A stretch of DNA of 7,563 nt from Actinomycetota bacterium. GTDB lineage: Bacteria; Actinomycetota; Thermoleophilia; RBG-16-64-13. Position numbers and translations under genes: made by a program. The notes under the pieces were generated by a model. That model made no database searches, had not been told where the DNA came from, and saw nothing but the letters and a program-made list of their open reading frames with translations. Below are positions 1 to 7,032 of the stretch, one piece after another (position 1 is the stretch's first letter; each line of letters starts with the position of its first letter). Location: positions 1 to 7,563 of the forward strand of contig JAMDDA010000134.1 in assembly GCA_023488925.1 (NCBI GenBank), given 5' to 3'.

Positions 1-475
1 CAAGCTCATCCCGGCGGCCACCGGGCTCCGCCGGTACCGCAACATCGACATCGTACCCAGGCGCAAATCCGTGAGCCAGGCGGCGGAGGCGTTGTTCGGA
101 GAACCCGGCCACGGCCGGGGGGACGGCGGCGAGGAGGGGCGGGCCCTCACCCCGGAGGAGGCGTGGGCGCAGCTTACCGGTTTTCCCGGTGGTGACGGCG
201 ACGACTATGCCGAGACCCCCCTCGACGACCTCGATCTGCCCACCTACGTGCGCTCGGTCCTCTCCCGCGAGGACATCGACACTCTGGGTGACCTCTTGGT
301 GCGTACGCCCGACGAGCTTCTGCGGATCTCGGGCTTCGGGCAGAAGAGCCTGGAAGAGGTGCGGGCCCGGCTTGCCGACCGGGGTCTGACCCTCAAGGGC
401 GACGATGCGGCCGGTGTCGGTGGTTTGGAGGTCCCCGGCGGGCACGGGGACGAGGAGGAGGGTGTCGGGCTGTAG
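1..475 (+). CDS. rpoC: RNA polymerase beta' subunit, C-terminal end, fused to an alpha-CTD-like domain (partial, 5' end outside window)
   Basis: An open frame is read from base 2 without a stop until TAG at 473-475, giving 157 residues. Residues 1-20 (KLIPAATGLRRYRNIDIVPR) are the canonical end of bacterial beta', where most RpoC proteins stop within a few tens of residues. Here the frame continues through an acidic, Gly-rich linker (about residues 21-72). It then enters a roughly 60-residue segment (about 73-132) that resembles the C-terminal domain of RNA polymerase alpha: it opens with PLDDLDLP, holds DTLGDLLVRTPDELL, and ends in the helix-hairpin-helix core GFGQKSLEEV and RGLTL. An acidic Gly-rich tail follows. 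A GTG at 71 could be misread as a start, but it has no Shine-Dalgarno sequence and lies inside the continuous frame. The beta' part is secure from the family pattern. The alpha-CTD assignment rests on the motif and domain length. Function of the fused domain (DNA or activator contact) is inference. Confidence 0.93.
   Translation, partial: KLIPAATGLRRYRNIDIVPRRKSVSQAAEALFGEPGHGRGDGGEEGRALTPEEAWAQLTGFPGGDGDDYAETPLDDLDLPTYVRSVLSREDIDTLGDLLVRTPDELLRISGFGQKSLEEVRARLADRGLTLKGDDAAGVGGLEVPGGHGDEEEGVGL
218..397 (+). other. alpha-CTD-like helix-hairpin-helix domain at the C-terminus of RpoC
   Basis: This domain-level feature lies inside rpoC. Compared by eye with E. coli alpha-CTD, PLDDLDL aligns with PVDDLEL, IDTLGDLLVRTPDELLR with IHYIGDLVQRTEVELLK, and GFGQKSLEEVRARLADRGLTL with the [21 protein letters not shown] region. 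Equivalents of E. coli G296, K298, S299 and E302 are present. The positions of R265 and N268 appear as Tyr and Ser. The fold is therefore probably kept while the main minor-groove arginine is not. The alignment was made from memory and needs a profile search. Confidence 0.82.
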
Positions 476-490
476 CGCGCCGTGCGTGTG

Positions 491-519
491 TTGCAGCCCC
501 AGAGTGCCTTTGTTATACT
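491..519 (+). promoter_or_regulatory. Extended -10 promoter for the str operon (rpsL)
   Basis: TTGCAG at 491-496 and TATACT at 514-519 are separated by exactly 17 nt. TG at 511-512 makes an extended -10 element (TGTTATACT). The -10 matches the housekeeping sigma consensus at 5 of 6 bases, the -35 only at TTG, and the TGn element compensates for the weak -35. The site begins 16 nt after the rpoC stop and lies in a small AT-rich island within GC-rich DNA. Transcription would start near 526, leaving a leader of about 87 nt before rpsL. Confidence 0.75.
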
Positions 520-569
520 TCGCCGTCGCGGCTGGGCCCGGCCGGCTCAGGCCTGCCCGGCTGCGGCGA
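520..569 (+). promoter_or_regulatory. Structured GC-rich leader of rpsL
   Basis: Nested inverted repeats follow the promoter directly. TCGCCG (520-525) pairs with CGGCGA (564-569), and inside it GCCGG (541-545) pairs with CCGGC (557-561). The loop of the inner stem holds the palindrome CAGGCCTG (548-555). The outer stem begins at or just before the predicted start of transcription. This could be a 5' mRNA stem-loop for stability or for ribosomal-protein feedback. No known regulatory motif was recognised, and GC-rich DNA forms such pairs readily. Confidence 0.35.
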
Positions 570-612
570 GCGAGCCCGACGCGAAAAGTGTCAGCGTGAC
601 TGAGGAGCATAC

Positions 613-984
613 GTGCCGACGATCAATCAGTTGATCAGGAAGGGCCGGGAGGATCTGGCCAAGAAGACCAAGACGCCCGCTTTGAAGGGCGCGCCGCAGA
701 AGCGGGGTGTGTGCACCCGTGTGTACACCACCACGCCCAAGAAGCCCAACTCGGCTCTGCGGAAAGTGGCCCGGGTCCGCCTGACCAACGGCATGGAGGT
801 GACGGCCTACATCCCGGGTATCGGTCACAACCTGCAGGAGCACTCGGTGGTGCTCATCCGGGGCGGCCGGGTGAAAGACCTGCCCGGCGTTCGCTACAAG
901 ATCATCCGCGCCGCTCTCGACGCCGCGGGCGTGGCCCAGCGCAAGCAGGGTCGCTCCAAGTACGGCGTCAAGGCCGGCAAGTAG
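613..984 (+). CDS. rpsL: 30S ribosomal protein S12
   Basis: S12 sits at the 30S decoding centre and controls tRNA selection accuracy. The 123-residue product has the usual bacterial length and the typical start [13 protein letters not shown]. It carries the decoding loop [13 protein letters not shown] (about 39-51) and the second conserved loop [12 protein letters not shown] (84-95). Lys43 and Lys88, whose substitution gives streptomycin resistance, are both the sensitive-type residues, and Asp89, the RimO methylthiolation site in other bacteria, is present. The start is GTG. It is the first start codon after an in-frame TGA at 601-603, and a TGAGGAG Shine-Dalgarno at 601-607 precedes it by 5 nt. 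It is the first gene of the str operon, with its own promoter 16 nt past rpoC, and lies 18 nt before rpsG. Confidence 0.98.
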   Translation: MPTINQLIRKGREDLAKKTKTPALKGAPQKRGVCTRVYTTTPKKPNSALRKVARVRLTNGMEVTAYIPGIGHNLQEHSVVLIRGGRVKDLPGVRYKIIRAALDAAGVAQRKQGRSKYGVKAGK

Positions 985-1002
985 CAGGAGGCAGGTCAAG
1001 GC

Positions 1003-1473
1003 ATGGCACGTAGAGCGAGGGCTCCCAAGCGCGAGATCCAGCCGGACCCGGTGTACCGGAACAGGCTGGTCACTCAGTTGATCAACCGGCTGATGTTGGA
1101 CGGCAAGAAGTCGACGGCCGAACACATCATGTACCGTGCGCTCGACATCATGCGCGAGCGCACCGGCCACGATCCGGTGGCGGTATTGAAGGAAGCGGTG
1201 GAGAACGTGCGGCCCGCCCTGGAGGTCAGGTCCCGCCGGGTCGGCGGCGCCAACTACCAGGTGCCGGTGGAGGTCCCCACGCGGCGGTCGTACACACTGG
1301 CCGTGCGCTGGCTGGTGAACCACAGTCGCCTGCGGCGGGAGAAGAGCATGGCCGAGCGCCTGGCGGGTGAACTGCTGGACAGTTATCACCGCACGGGTGT
1401 GACGATGAAGAAGAAAGAGGACCTGCTGCGGATGGCAGAGGCCAACAAGGCCTTCGCTCACTATCGCTGGTAG
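1003..1473 (+). CDS. rpsG: 30S ribosomal protein S7
   Basis: S7 nucleates assembly of the 30S head by binding the 3' major domain of 16S rRNA, near the E site. The 156-residue length is standard. Family hallmarks seen are [12 protein letters not shown] at the N-terminus, the [22 protein letters not shown] helical region (about 15-36), the [14 protein letters not shown] segment of the beta-hairpin (78-91), and the C-terminal [12 protein letters not shown] is preceded by a full AGGAGG at 986-991 (11-nt spacing). The gap from rpsL is only 18 nt, so the long rpsL-rpsG intercistronic hairpin through which S7 represses translation in E. coli is absent. Any S7 feedback here must use another site. 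Confidence 0.98.
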   Translation: MARRARAPKREIQPDPVYRNRLVTQLINRLMLDGKKSTAEHIMYRALDIMRERTGHDPVAVLKEAVENVRPALEVRSRRVGGANYQVPVEVPTRRSYTLAVRWLVNHSRLRREKSMAERLAGELLDSYHRTGVTMKKKEDLLRMAEANKAFAHYRW

Positions 1474-1479
1474 GGTTTC

Positions 1480-1509
1480 TTGGCGTAAACCAGCTTTGGC
1501 TGGGATACT
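1480..1509 (+). promoter_or_regulatory. Candidate promoter upstream of fusA, with a palindrome in its spacer
   Basis: TTGGCG (1480-1485, 4 of 6 to consensus) and GATACT (1504-1509) are 18 nt apart, and TG at 1501-1502 gives an extended -10. An overlapping TATAGA (1509-1514) is an alternative -10 but lies too far from the -35. The spacer holds the inverted repeat CCAGC-TTTG-GCTGG (1490-1503), which directly abuts the -10. That position suits an operator, though a chance palindrome is possible. A promoter here would let fusA and tuf be transcribed at a higher level than rpsL and rpsG. Confidence 0.55.
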
Positions 1510-1514
1510 ATAGA

Positions 1515-1693
1515 CGGAGCGACACTCGACAGGGTCCGGGTCTGACGACCGGGGTGGTCGGAGATCCGGGTCCTGTTGCTGTCACGGAGCGCCGGGATCC
1601 GGCCGGCGAACCCGGGATGCTTGGGTGCGGTGCTCCGAGGCAAGACAGAGCGCGAGAGCGGGAAGCGAAGAGAAAGAAAGAACGAGATAGTCA
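1515..1693 (+). promoter_or_regulatory. Long structured leader between rpsG and fusA
   Basis: Most of the 220-nt gap between rpsG and fusA is non-coding. It holds short hairpins, CGACC-GGGGT-GGTCG (1546-1560) and GCCGG (1591-1595) pairing with CCGGC (1603-1607), and a direct repeat TCCGGGTC at 1535-1542 and 1565-1572. From about 1641 to 1690 it becomes markedly purine-rich. No canonical terminator with a U-tract is visible, and I recognise no riboswitch or known ribosomal-protein leader. Frames open here on either strand look like GC-driven shadows. Confidence 0.4.
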
Positions 1694-3817
1694 GTGGCAC
1701 AGGCGACAGCGAACAAGAGTGAGAGCGGCGCGCGGCGCAGGTTCCCTCTGGAACGGGTCCGCAACATCGGCATCATGGCCCACATCGATGCCGGCAAGAC
1801 CACGACCACCGAGCGGATCCTTTACTACACGGGCCGTACCTACAAGATCGGTGAGGTCCACGACGGGGCCGCCGTGATGGACTGGATGCAGCAGGAGCAG
1901 GAACGCGGCATCACCATCACTGCGGCTGCCACCACGTGCGAGTGGAAGGGTCACCGGATCAACATTATAGATACGCCCGGGCACGTGGACTTTACTATGG
2001 AGGTGGAGCGCTCGCTCCGGGTGTTGGACGGGGCAGTGGCCGTGTTCGACTCCGTGGCCGGCGTCGAGCCGCAGTCCGAAACGGTCTGGCGGCAGGCCGA
2101 CAAGTACCGCGTGCCGCGCATCGCTTTCATCAACAAGATGGACCGGGTGGGGGCCGACTTCACCCACGCCGTCCAGACCATGATCGACCGGTTGGCGGCG
2201 CGCCCTCTGCCCATCCAGCTTCCCCTCGGCCGAGAGGACACGTTCCAGGGCGTCATCGACCTGGTACGCGAGGTGGCCTACCTCTACGAGGACGACATGG
2301 GCGTGGAGTGGAACGAGGTGCCCATTCCCGCGGCCCTCGCCGAGGCCGCGACCGAGGCGCGCATGCACATGCTCGAGACCCTGGCCGACGTGGACGAGTC
2401 GATCATGGAGGCGTACCTCGAGGGTGAGGCCCTCTCCGAGGACGAGGTGAAGGCGGCCATTCGGCGCGCTACGCTCGACATCTCACTCACCCCGGTTCTG
2501 TGCGGCTCGGCCTTCAAGAACAAGGGCGTGCAGATGCTCCTGGACGCGGTGCTCGACTACCTGCCGGCCCCCACCGACATCCCCCCCGTAGTCGGCACCG
2601 ATCCGGCGACCAACGCAGAGATCACCCGTCCCGCCTCTGACGAGGCTCCCTTCAGCGCCCTGGCCTTCAAGATCATGGCCGATTCCTACGTGGGCAAACT
2701 CACGTTCTTCCGCGTCTATTCCGGGGTGCTGCACGCGGGCTCGTATGTATACAACGCCAACAAGGGCAAGAGAGAGCGCGTGAGCCGCATCCTGCAGATG
2801 CACGCCAACCACCGGGAGGATCGCACGGAGATCTTCGCGGGCGACATCGGCGCGGCCGTCGGCCTCAAGGACACCACCACCGGTGACTCGCTGGTCGATC
2901 CCGCTCATCCCATCATCCTGGAGGCCATCGAGTTTCCCGAGCCGGTTATCTCGGTGGCCATCGAGCCCAAGACCAAGGCCGACCAGGACCGGTTGGGCGA
3001 GAGCCTCATGAAGCTCTCCGAGGAGGACCCCACCTTCCGGGTGCGCACCGACGAGGAGACGGGGCAGACCATAATCGCGGGCATGGGCGAGCTGCATCTG
3101 GAGATCATCGTCGACCGGCTCCTGCGGGAGTTCAAGGTCGATGCCAACGTGGGTCGGCCGCAGGTGGCCTATCGCGAGACCATCCGGCAGCCCGTGGAGA
3201 AGGCCGAGGGCCGTTTCGTGCGGCAGACCGGCGGTCGCGGGCAGTACGGGCACGTCGTGCTGCGCCTGGTTCCCAACGAGCCCGGGGGCGGGTTCGTGTT
3301 CGAGAACAAGATCGTGGGCGGCGCCATCCCGCGGGAGTACATCCCGGCGGTCGAGGCGGGCGTGATCGAGGCCATGGAGACCGGTGTACTGGCCGGCTTC
3401 CCCATGGTCGACGTGAAGGTCGAGCTCTACGACGGCTCCTACCACGAGGTGGACTCCTCGGAGATGGCCTTCAAGATCGCGGGTTCGCTGGGCTTCAAGG
3501 CCGGCGCCGAGAAGGCGCGGCCGGTGCTGCTCGAGCCCATGGAGGACGTCGAAGTGGTCGTTCCCGAGGAGTACATGGGCGACGTCATCGGCGACCTCAA
3601 CTCCCGCAGAGGGCACATCCAAGGCATGGAGCCGCGGGCGGGCGCCCAGGTCGTCCGGGCGCAGGTGCCGCTCTCGGAGATGTTCGGGTACGCGACCGAC
3701 TTGCGTTCCATGACGCAGGGTCGGGCCACGTATTCCATGCACTTCAGCCACTACGCGGAGGTCCCGGCCTCCATCGCCGACGAGATCGTCGCGCGCCAGC
3801 GTGGGGGCACCCAGTAG
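1694..3817 (+). CDS. fusA: Translation elongation factor G
   Basis: EF-G is the GTPase that drives tRNA-mRNA translocation and, with RRF, ribosome recycling. The 707-residue length is normal. The G domain shows G1 AHIDAGKT (29-36), the switch-I region [11 protein letters not shown] (71-81), G3 DTPGH (93-97), G4 NKMD (147-150) and G5 SAF (272-274). Domain II begins about 320. Domain III carries GMGELHLEI (463-471). Domain IV carries GGRGQYGHV (513-521) and the decoding-site tip [11 protein letters not shown] (580-590), with its histidine at 584. Domain V ends with [17 protein letters not shown] (666-682). The start is GTG, the first start after an in-frame TAG at 1688-1690. It has no clear Shine-Dalgarno, only a weak GAG at 1684-1686 in a purine-rich stretch. 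It follows rpsG after a 220-nt gap and precedes tuf by 84 nt. The full motif set indicates the canonical EF-G, not a resistance paralogue. Confidence 0.98.
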   Translation: MAQATANKSESGARRRFPLERVRNIGIMAHIDAGKTTTTERILYYTGRTYKIGEVHDGAAVMDWMQQEQERGITITAAATTCEWKGHRINIIDTPGHVDFTMEVERSLRVLDGAVAVFDSVAGVEPQSETVWRQADKYRVPRIAFINKMDRVGADFTHAVQTMIDRLAARPLPIQLPLGREDTFQGVIDLVREVAYLYEDDMGVEWNEVPIPAALAEAATEARMHMLETLADVDESIMEAYLEGEALSEDEVKAAIRRATLDISLTPVLCGSAFKNKGVQMLLDAVLDYLPAPTDIPPVVGTDPATNAEITRPASDEAPFSALAFKIMADSYVGKLTFFRVYSGVLHAGSYVYNANKGKRERVSRILQMHANHREDRTEIFAGDIGAAVGLKDTTTGDSLVDPAHPIILEAIEFPEPVISVAIEPKTKADQDRLGESLMKLSEEDPTFRVRTDEETGQTIIAGMGELHLEIIVDRLLREFKVDANVGRPQVAYRETIRQPVEKAEGRFVRQTGGRGQYGHVVLRLVPNEPGGGFVFENKIVGGAIPREYIPAVEAGVIEAMETGVLAGFPMVDVKVELYDGSYHEVDSSEMAFKIAGSLGFKAGAEKARPVLLEPMEDVEVVVPEEYMGDVIGDLNSRRGHIQGMEPRAGAQVVRAQVPLSEMFGYATDLRSMTQGRATYSMHFSHYAEVPASIADEIVARQRGGTQ

Positions 3818-3848
3818 GCGGAAACCCCCGACCGGCACACGGCAAAAC

Positions 3849-3870
3849 GGCCGACCGCCCGGCGGCGGCC
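3849..3870 (+). promoter_or_regulatory. GC-rich hairpin between fusA and tuf
   Basis: GGCCG (3849-3853), a single bulged A, then CCGC (3855-3858) pair across a 3-nt loop with GCGG (3862-3865) and CGGCC (3866-3870), giving 9 base pairs. No run of T follows, so this is not a classical intrinsic terminator. It could act as a processing or stability element, or as partial attenuation between the two elongation-factor genes. The role is inference. Confidence 0.4.
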
Positions 3871-3891
3871 TGAGCGATTGACAGGAAGAAA

Positions 3892-3901
3892 GGGAGGAAA
3901 C
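3892..3901 (+). promoter_or_regulatory. Ribosome binding site that fixes the tuf start
   Basis: GGGAGG at 3892-3897 lies 4 nt before the ATG at 3902. An in-frame TTG at 3878 would add eight residues (MTGRKGGN) translated from the Shine-Dalgarno region itself. The family starts at MAKxKFER, so the ATG at 3902 is the start. Confidence 0.85.
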
Positions 3902-5107
<1,206 letters not shown>

Positions 5108-5123
5108 GAGTACGAAGGACGCC

Positions 5124-5149
5124 GAGGGGGCCCCAGCGGGGGCCCCCTC
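5124..5149 (+). terminator. Perfect 11-bp hairpin between tuf and rpsJ, possible U-less terminator or attenuator
   Basis: GAGGGGGCCCC (5124-5134) pairs perfectly with GGGGCCCCCTC (5139-5149) across the tetraloop AGCG. It begins 17 nt after the tuf stop. ACAAGG follows instead of a U-tract, so it is not a textbook intrinsic terminator. U-less hairpins have been proposed to terminate in high-GC actinobacteria. I see no promoter between it and rpsJ (5150-5179), so some read-through into the S10 operon seems required. Partial terminator, attenuator or 3'-end stabiliser are all possible. Confidence 0.5.
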
Positions 5150-5179
5150 ACAAGGTCTGTCGAGAGAGACGAGGACACC

Positions 5180-5488
5180 TTGGCGCAACAGAAGATTCGC
5201 ATAAGGCTCAAGGCCTACGATCACGAACTCGTAGACAAGAGCGCACGGAGCATCGTGGAAACGGCCGAGCGGACGGGAGCGACCATCAGCGGCCCGGTGC
5301 CCCTGCCCACCGAGAAGAACGTCTACTGCGTGATCCGTAGCCCCTTCAAGGACAAGGACTCGCGGGAGCACTTCGAGATCCGCACGCACAAGCGGCTCAT
5401 CGACATCCACCAGCCCACGCCGAAGACGGTGGATTCGCTGATGCGGATGGACCTGCCCGCGGGCGTGGACATCGAGATCAAGTTGTGA
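5180..5488 (+). CDS. rpsJ: 30S ribosomal protein S10
   Basis: S10 is a 30S head protein, and also NusE, the antitermination and transcription-translation coupling factor. The 102-residue length is standard. The N-terminus [16 protein letters not shown] (4-19), the [19 protein letters not shown] loop (38-56), [15 protein letters not shown] (62-76) and the end [11 protein letters not shown] are family hallmarks. The start is TTG. No ATG or GTG lies in frame nearby, and the family begins right at this residue. GAGGAC at 5171-5176 gives a modest Shine-Dalgarno. It is the first gene of the S10 cluster, 72 nt after tuf and past a strong hairpin, with no clear promoter of its own. Its TGA stop overlaps the rplC start (TGATG). 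Confidence 0.97.
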   Translation: MAQQKIRIRLKAYDHELVDKSARSIVETAERTGATISGPVPLPTEKNVYCVIRSPFKDKDSREHFEIRTHKRLIDIHQPTPKTVDSLMRMDLPAGVDIEIKL

Positions 5489-6096
5489 TGAAGACGCTAC
5501 TCGGAACCAAGATCGGGATGACCCAGCTCTTCGCCGAGGATGGTACCGTCACCCCGGTGACGGTCATCCAAGCGGGGCCGTGTGTCGTCACCCAGAAGAA
5601 GACCGTGGAGGGCGACGGGTACGCCGCCGTCCAGATCGCCTTTGGCGACGTGAAGGCCAAGCGGCTCAACAAGCCGCTCCTGGGCCACCTCAAGAAAGCG
5701 GGGGTGGGCCCCAAGAAGCACCTCCTCGAGGTGCGCGGCGAGCACGATCTGGCCGTGGGCGACCACGTCGACGTTTCCGTGTTCTCCGCAGGCGATACGG
5801 TAAAGGTCATCGGCACCAGCAAAGGCAAGGGCTTCCAGGGCGTGGTCAAACGCCACGGCTTCGGGGGAGGCCCGGCCTCGCACGGGGCCCGCTTCCACCG
5901 GGCGCCCGGCTCCATCGGGGCTTCCGCCGATCCCTCGCGGGTGTATCCGGGCAGTCGGCTGCCGGGGCACATGGGCAGTGTCCGCGTGACGCAGCCCGGC
6001 CTCACCGTCGTCGCCGCCGACGCCGAGCGCAACCTCCTCCTGGTCAAGGGGGCGGTGCCCGGGAGCAAGGGCTCCCTGGTCATCATCAAAGGGTAG
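5488..6096 (+). CDS. rplC: 50S ribosomal protein L3
   Basis: L3 is an early 23S rRNA assembly protein whose extended loop reaches the peptidyl transferase centre. The 202-residue product starts [15 protein letters not shown], has the barrel segment up to about 110, then the long loop [18 protein letters not shown] (111-128) and [19 protein letters not shown] (138-156). It ends with [17 protein letters not shown] (180-196). The position of E. coli Gln150, methylated by PrmB, is Ala145 here, as I recall for many non-proteobacterial L3 proteins. ATG at 5488 overlaps the rpsJ stop by one base (TGATG). A GTG at 5485 would add one residue (MM) with a 4-nt overlap and cannot be excluded. There is no strong Shine-Dalgarno, so translational coupling to rpsJ is likely. 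Confidence 0.97.
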   Translation: MKTLLGTKIGMTQLFAEDGTVTPVTVIQAGPCVVTQKKTVEGDGYAAVQIAFGDVKAKRLNKPLLGHLKKAGVGPKKHLLEVRGEHDLAVGDHVDVSVFSAGDTVKVIGTSKGKGFQGVVKRHGFGGGPASHGARFHRAPGSIGASADPSRVYPGSRLPGHMGSVRVTQPGLTVVAADAERNLLLVKGAVPGSKGSLVIIKG

Positions 6097-6100
6097 GGAT

Positions 6101-6724
6101 ATGCCAACGATAACGAAAATCGACGAGAGAGGCGCCGTGGTGGGCGAACACGAGCTGGCGGAAGCGCTCGTGGAAGGCGAGGCCAACATCGGTCTGCTCC
6201 ACGAAGTGGTGCGCGCGGAGCTCGCGGCCGCCCGGCAGGGCACCGCGGCCGCCAAGAGCCGCGGTCAGGTATCTGGCTCGGGCGCGAAGCCCTGGCGGCA
6301 GAAGGGCACCGGCCGGGCCCGGGCGGGCTCCACCCGGGTGCCCCACTGGACGGGTGGCGGCGTGGCCTTCCCGCCGGTGCCCCGTGACTACTCCTTCAAG
6401 GTGAACAAGAAAGTGCGGGCGAAGGCCTTCCGTATGGCTCTGGGCAACCTGGTGGCTTCCGGCGCCGTGCGCGTCCTGGCCGGCGCGGAGTTCGCCGAGC
6501 CCTCCACCCGGCGGGCGGCGGGCATCCTGGCGCAGGCGGGTCTGGGGGCACCGACGTTGGTGGTGGTCTCGCCGCAGGAGGTCAATCTGTTGCTCAGCTT
6601 CCGGAACCTGGCCTATACGCGGGTGCTGCCCGTGAGCGAGGTGCAGGTTCAGGATTACCTGTGGGCGCGCAGCGCGCTGTTCACCCCGGCGGCGCTGGCG
6701 CTTCTCGAAGGCGGTGAGGCCTGA
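6101..6724 (+). CDS. rplD: 50S ribosomal protein L4
   Basis: L4 is a 50S assembly protein that lines the nascent peptide exit tunnel. In gamma-proteobacteria it also represses the S10 operon. The 207-residue length is typical. The tunnel-loop signature GAKPWRQKGTGRARAGS (61-77) with HWTGGGVAFPP (82-92) is the diagnostic region, and the lysine-tryptophan-arginine positions linked to macrolide sensitivity are unchanged. The C-terminal half has the usual alpha/beta layout, ending RSALFTPAALALLEGGEA. ATG follows the rplC stop by 4 nt, with GGGTAGGG at 6091-6098 very close to the start, so coupled translation is likely. Its TGA overlaps the rplW ATG. No E. coli-type S10 leader was recognised upstream of rpsJ, so L4-mediated attenuation is not supported by sequence. 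Confidence 0.97.
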   Translation: MPTITKIDERGAVVGEHELAEALVEGEANIGLLHEVVRAELAAARQGTAAAKSRGQVSGSGAKPWRQKGTGRARAGSTRVPHWTGGGVAFPPVPRDYSFKVNKKVRAKAFRMALGNLVASGAVRVLAGAEFAEPSTRRAAGILAQAGLGAPTLVVVSPQEVNLLLSFRNLAYTRVLPVSEVQVQDYLWARSALFTPAALALLEGGEA

Positions 6725-7005
6725 TGGAGGCACGGCAGATCATCATCCGGCCCATCATCTCCGAGAAGAGCTACCAGGCCATAGACCATAACAAGTACTC
6801 GTTTGAGGTACACCCCAAGGCGACGAAGCACCACGTGCGCGCCGCGGTCGAAGAGATCTTCAAAGTCTCGGTCATCGGCGTGAACACCCTGAACGTGAAG
6901 CCGAAGCCCAAGCGGCGCGGTCTCCATCGCGGTCACACCCGCCGGTGGAAGAAGGCCGTGGTCGAGCTCGCTCCCGGGAATCGGATCGAGTTCTTCGGAA
7001 CGTAA
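6724..7005 (+). CDS. rplW: 50S ribosomal protein L23
   Basis: L23 lies at the polypeptide exit and is the docking site for trigger factor and SRP. The 93-residue product shows the family start QIIIRPIISEKSY (5-17), YSFEVHPKATKHHVRAAVEEIF (25-46) and the C-terminal WKKAVVELAPGNRIEFF (75-91). The basic loop KPKPKRRGLHRGHTRR (59-74) reaches into 23S rRNA. Start and stop overlap with rplD as TGATG, and GGTGAGG at 6713-6719 gives a good Shine-Dalgarno 4 nt before the ATG. The N-terminus is short compared with some actinobacterial L23 proteins. Confidence 0.97.
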   Translation: MEARQIIIRPIISEKSYQAIDHNKYSFEVHPKATKHHVRAAVEEIFKVSVIGVNTLNVKPKPKRRGLHRGHTRRWKKAVVELAPGNRIEFFGT

Positions 7006-7032
7006 GCGGGCAAGGAGAGCGGAAGAGGACGC

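Noticed and set aside
71..475. A separate small gene starting at GTG 71 and encoding a 134-residue alpha-CTD-like protein
   Set aside because: The frame is open without a stop back to base 2 and encodes the canonical RpoC end. No Shine-Dalgarno precedes the GTG. A fusion is the simpler reading.
476..490. Terminator for rpoC
   Set aside because: No hairpin with a T-run was found between the rpoC stop and the rpsL promoter. Read-through from rpoC into rpsL is possible.
547..1461. 304-codon - strand open frame opposite rpsL and rpsG
   Set aside because: Shadow of two certain ribosomal protein genes. No family pattern was recognised and its composition is that of a GC mirror frame.
1554..1877. 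107-codon + strand open frame overlapping the fusA leader and fusA start
   Set aside because: Arg/Pro/Ser/Ala-rich, out of frame with fusA, has no Shine-Dalgarno and resembles no known family.
1966..1971. TATAGA inside fusA as an internal promoter -10
   Set aside because: It encodes part of the conserved INIIDTPGH segment and no -35-like hexamer lies at the right distance.
3878..3901. TTGACA at 3878-3883 as a -35 element for tuf, and TTG 3878 as an extended tuf start
   Set aside because: No -10-like sequence lies 16-18 nt downstream, where the spacing would fall on the tuf start codon. The extra codons cover the Shine-Dalgarno, and the family begins at the ATG at 3902.
5485..5487. GTG at 5485 as the rplC start
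   Set aside because: Possible (4-nt overlap with rpsJ), but ATG at 5488 gives the usual MKxxLGxKxGMTQ start and a TGATG coupling like that of rplD/rplW. Kept only as an alternative.
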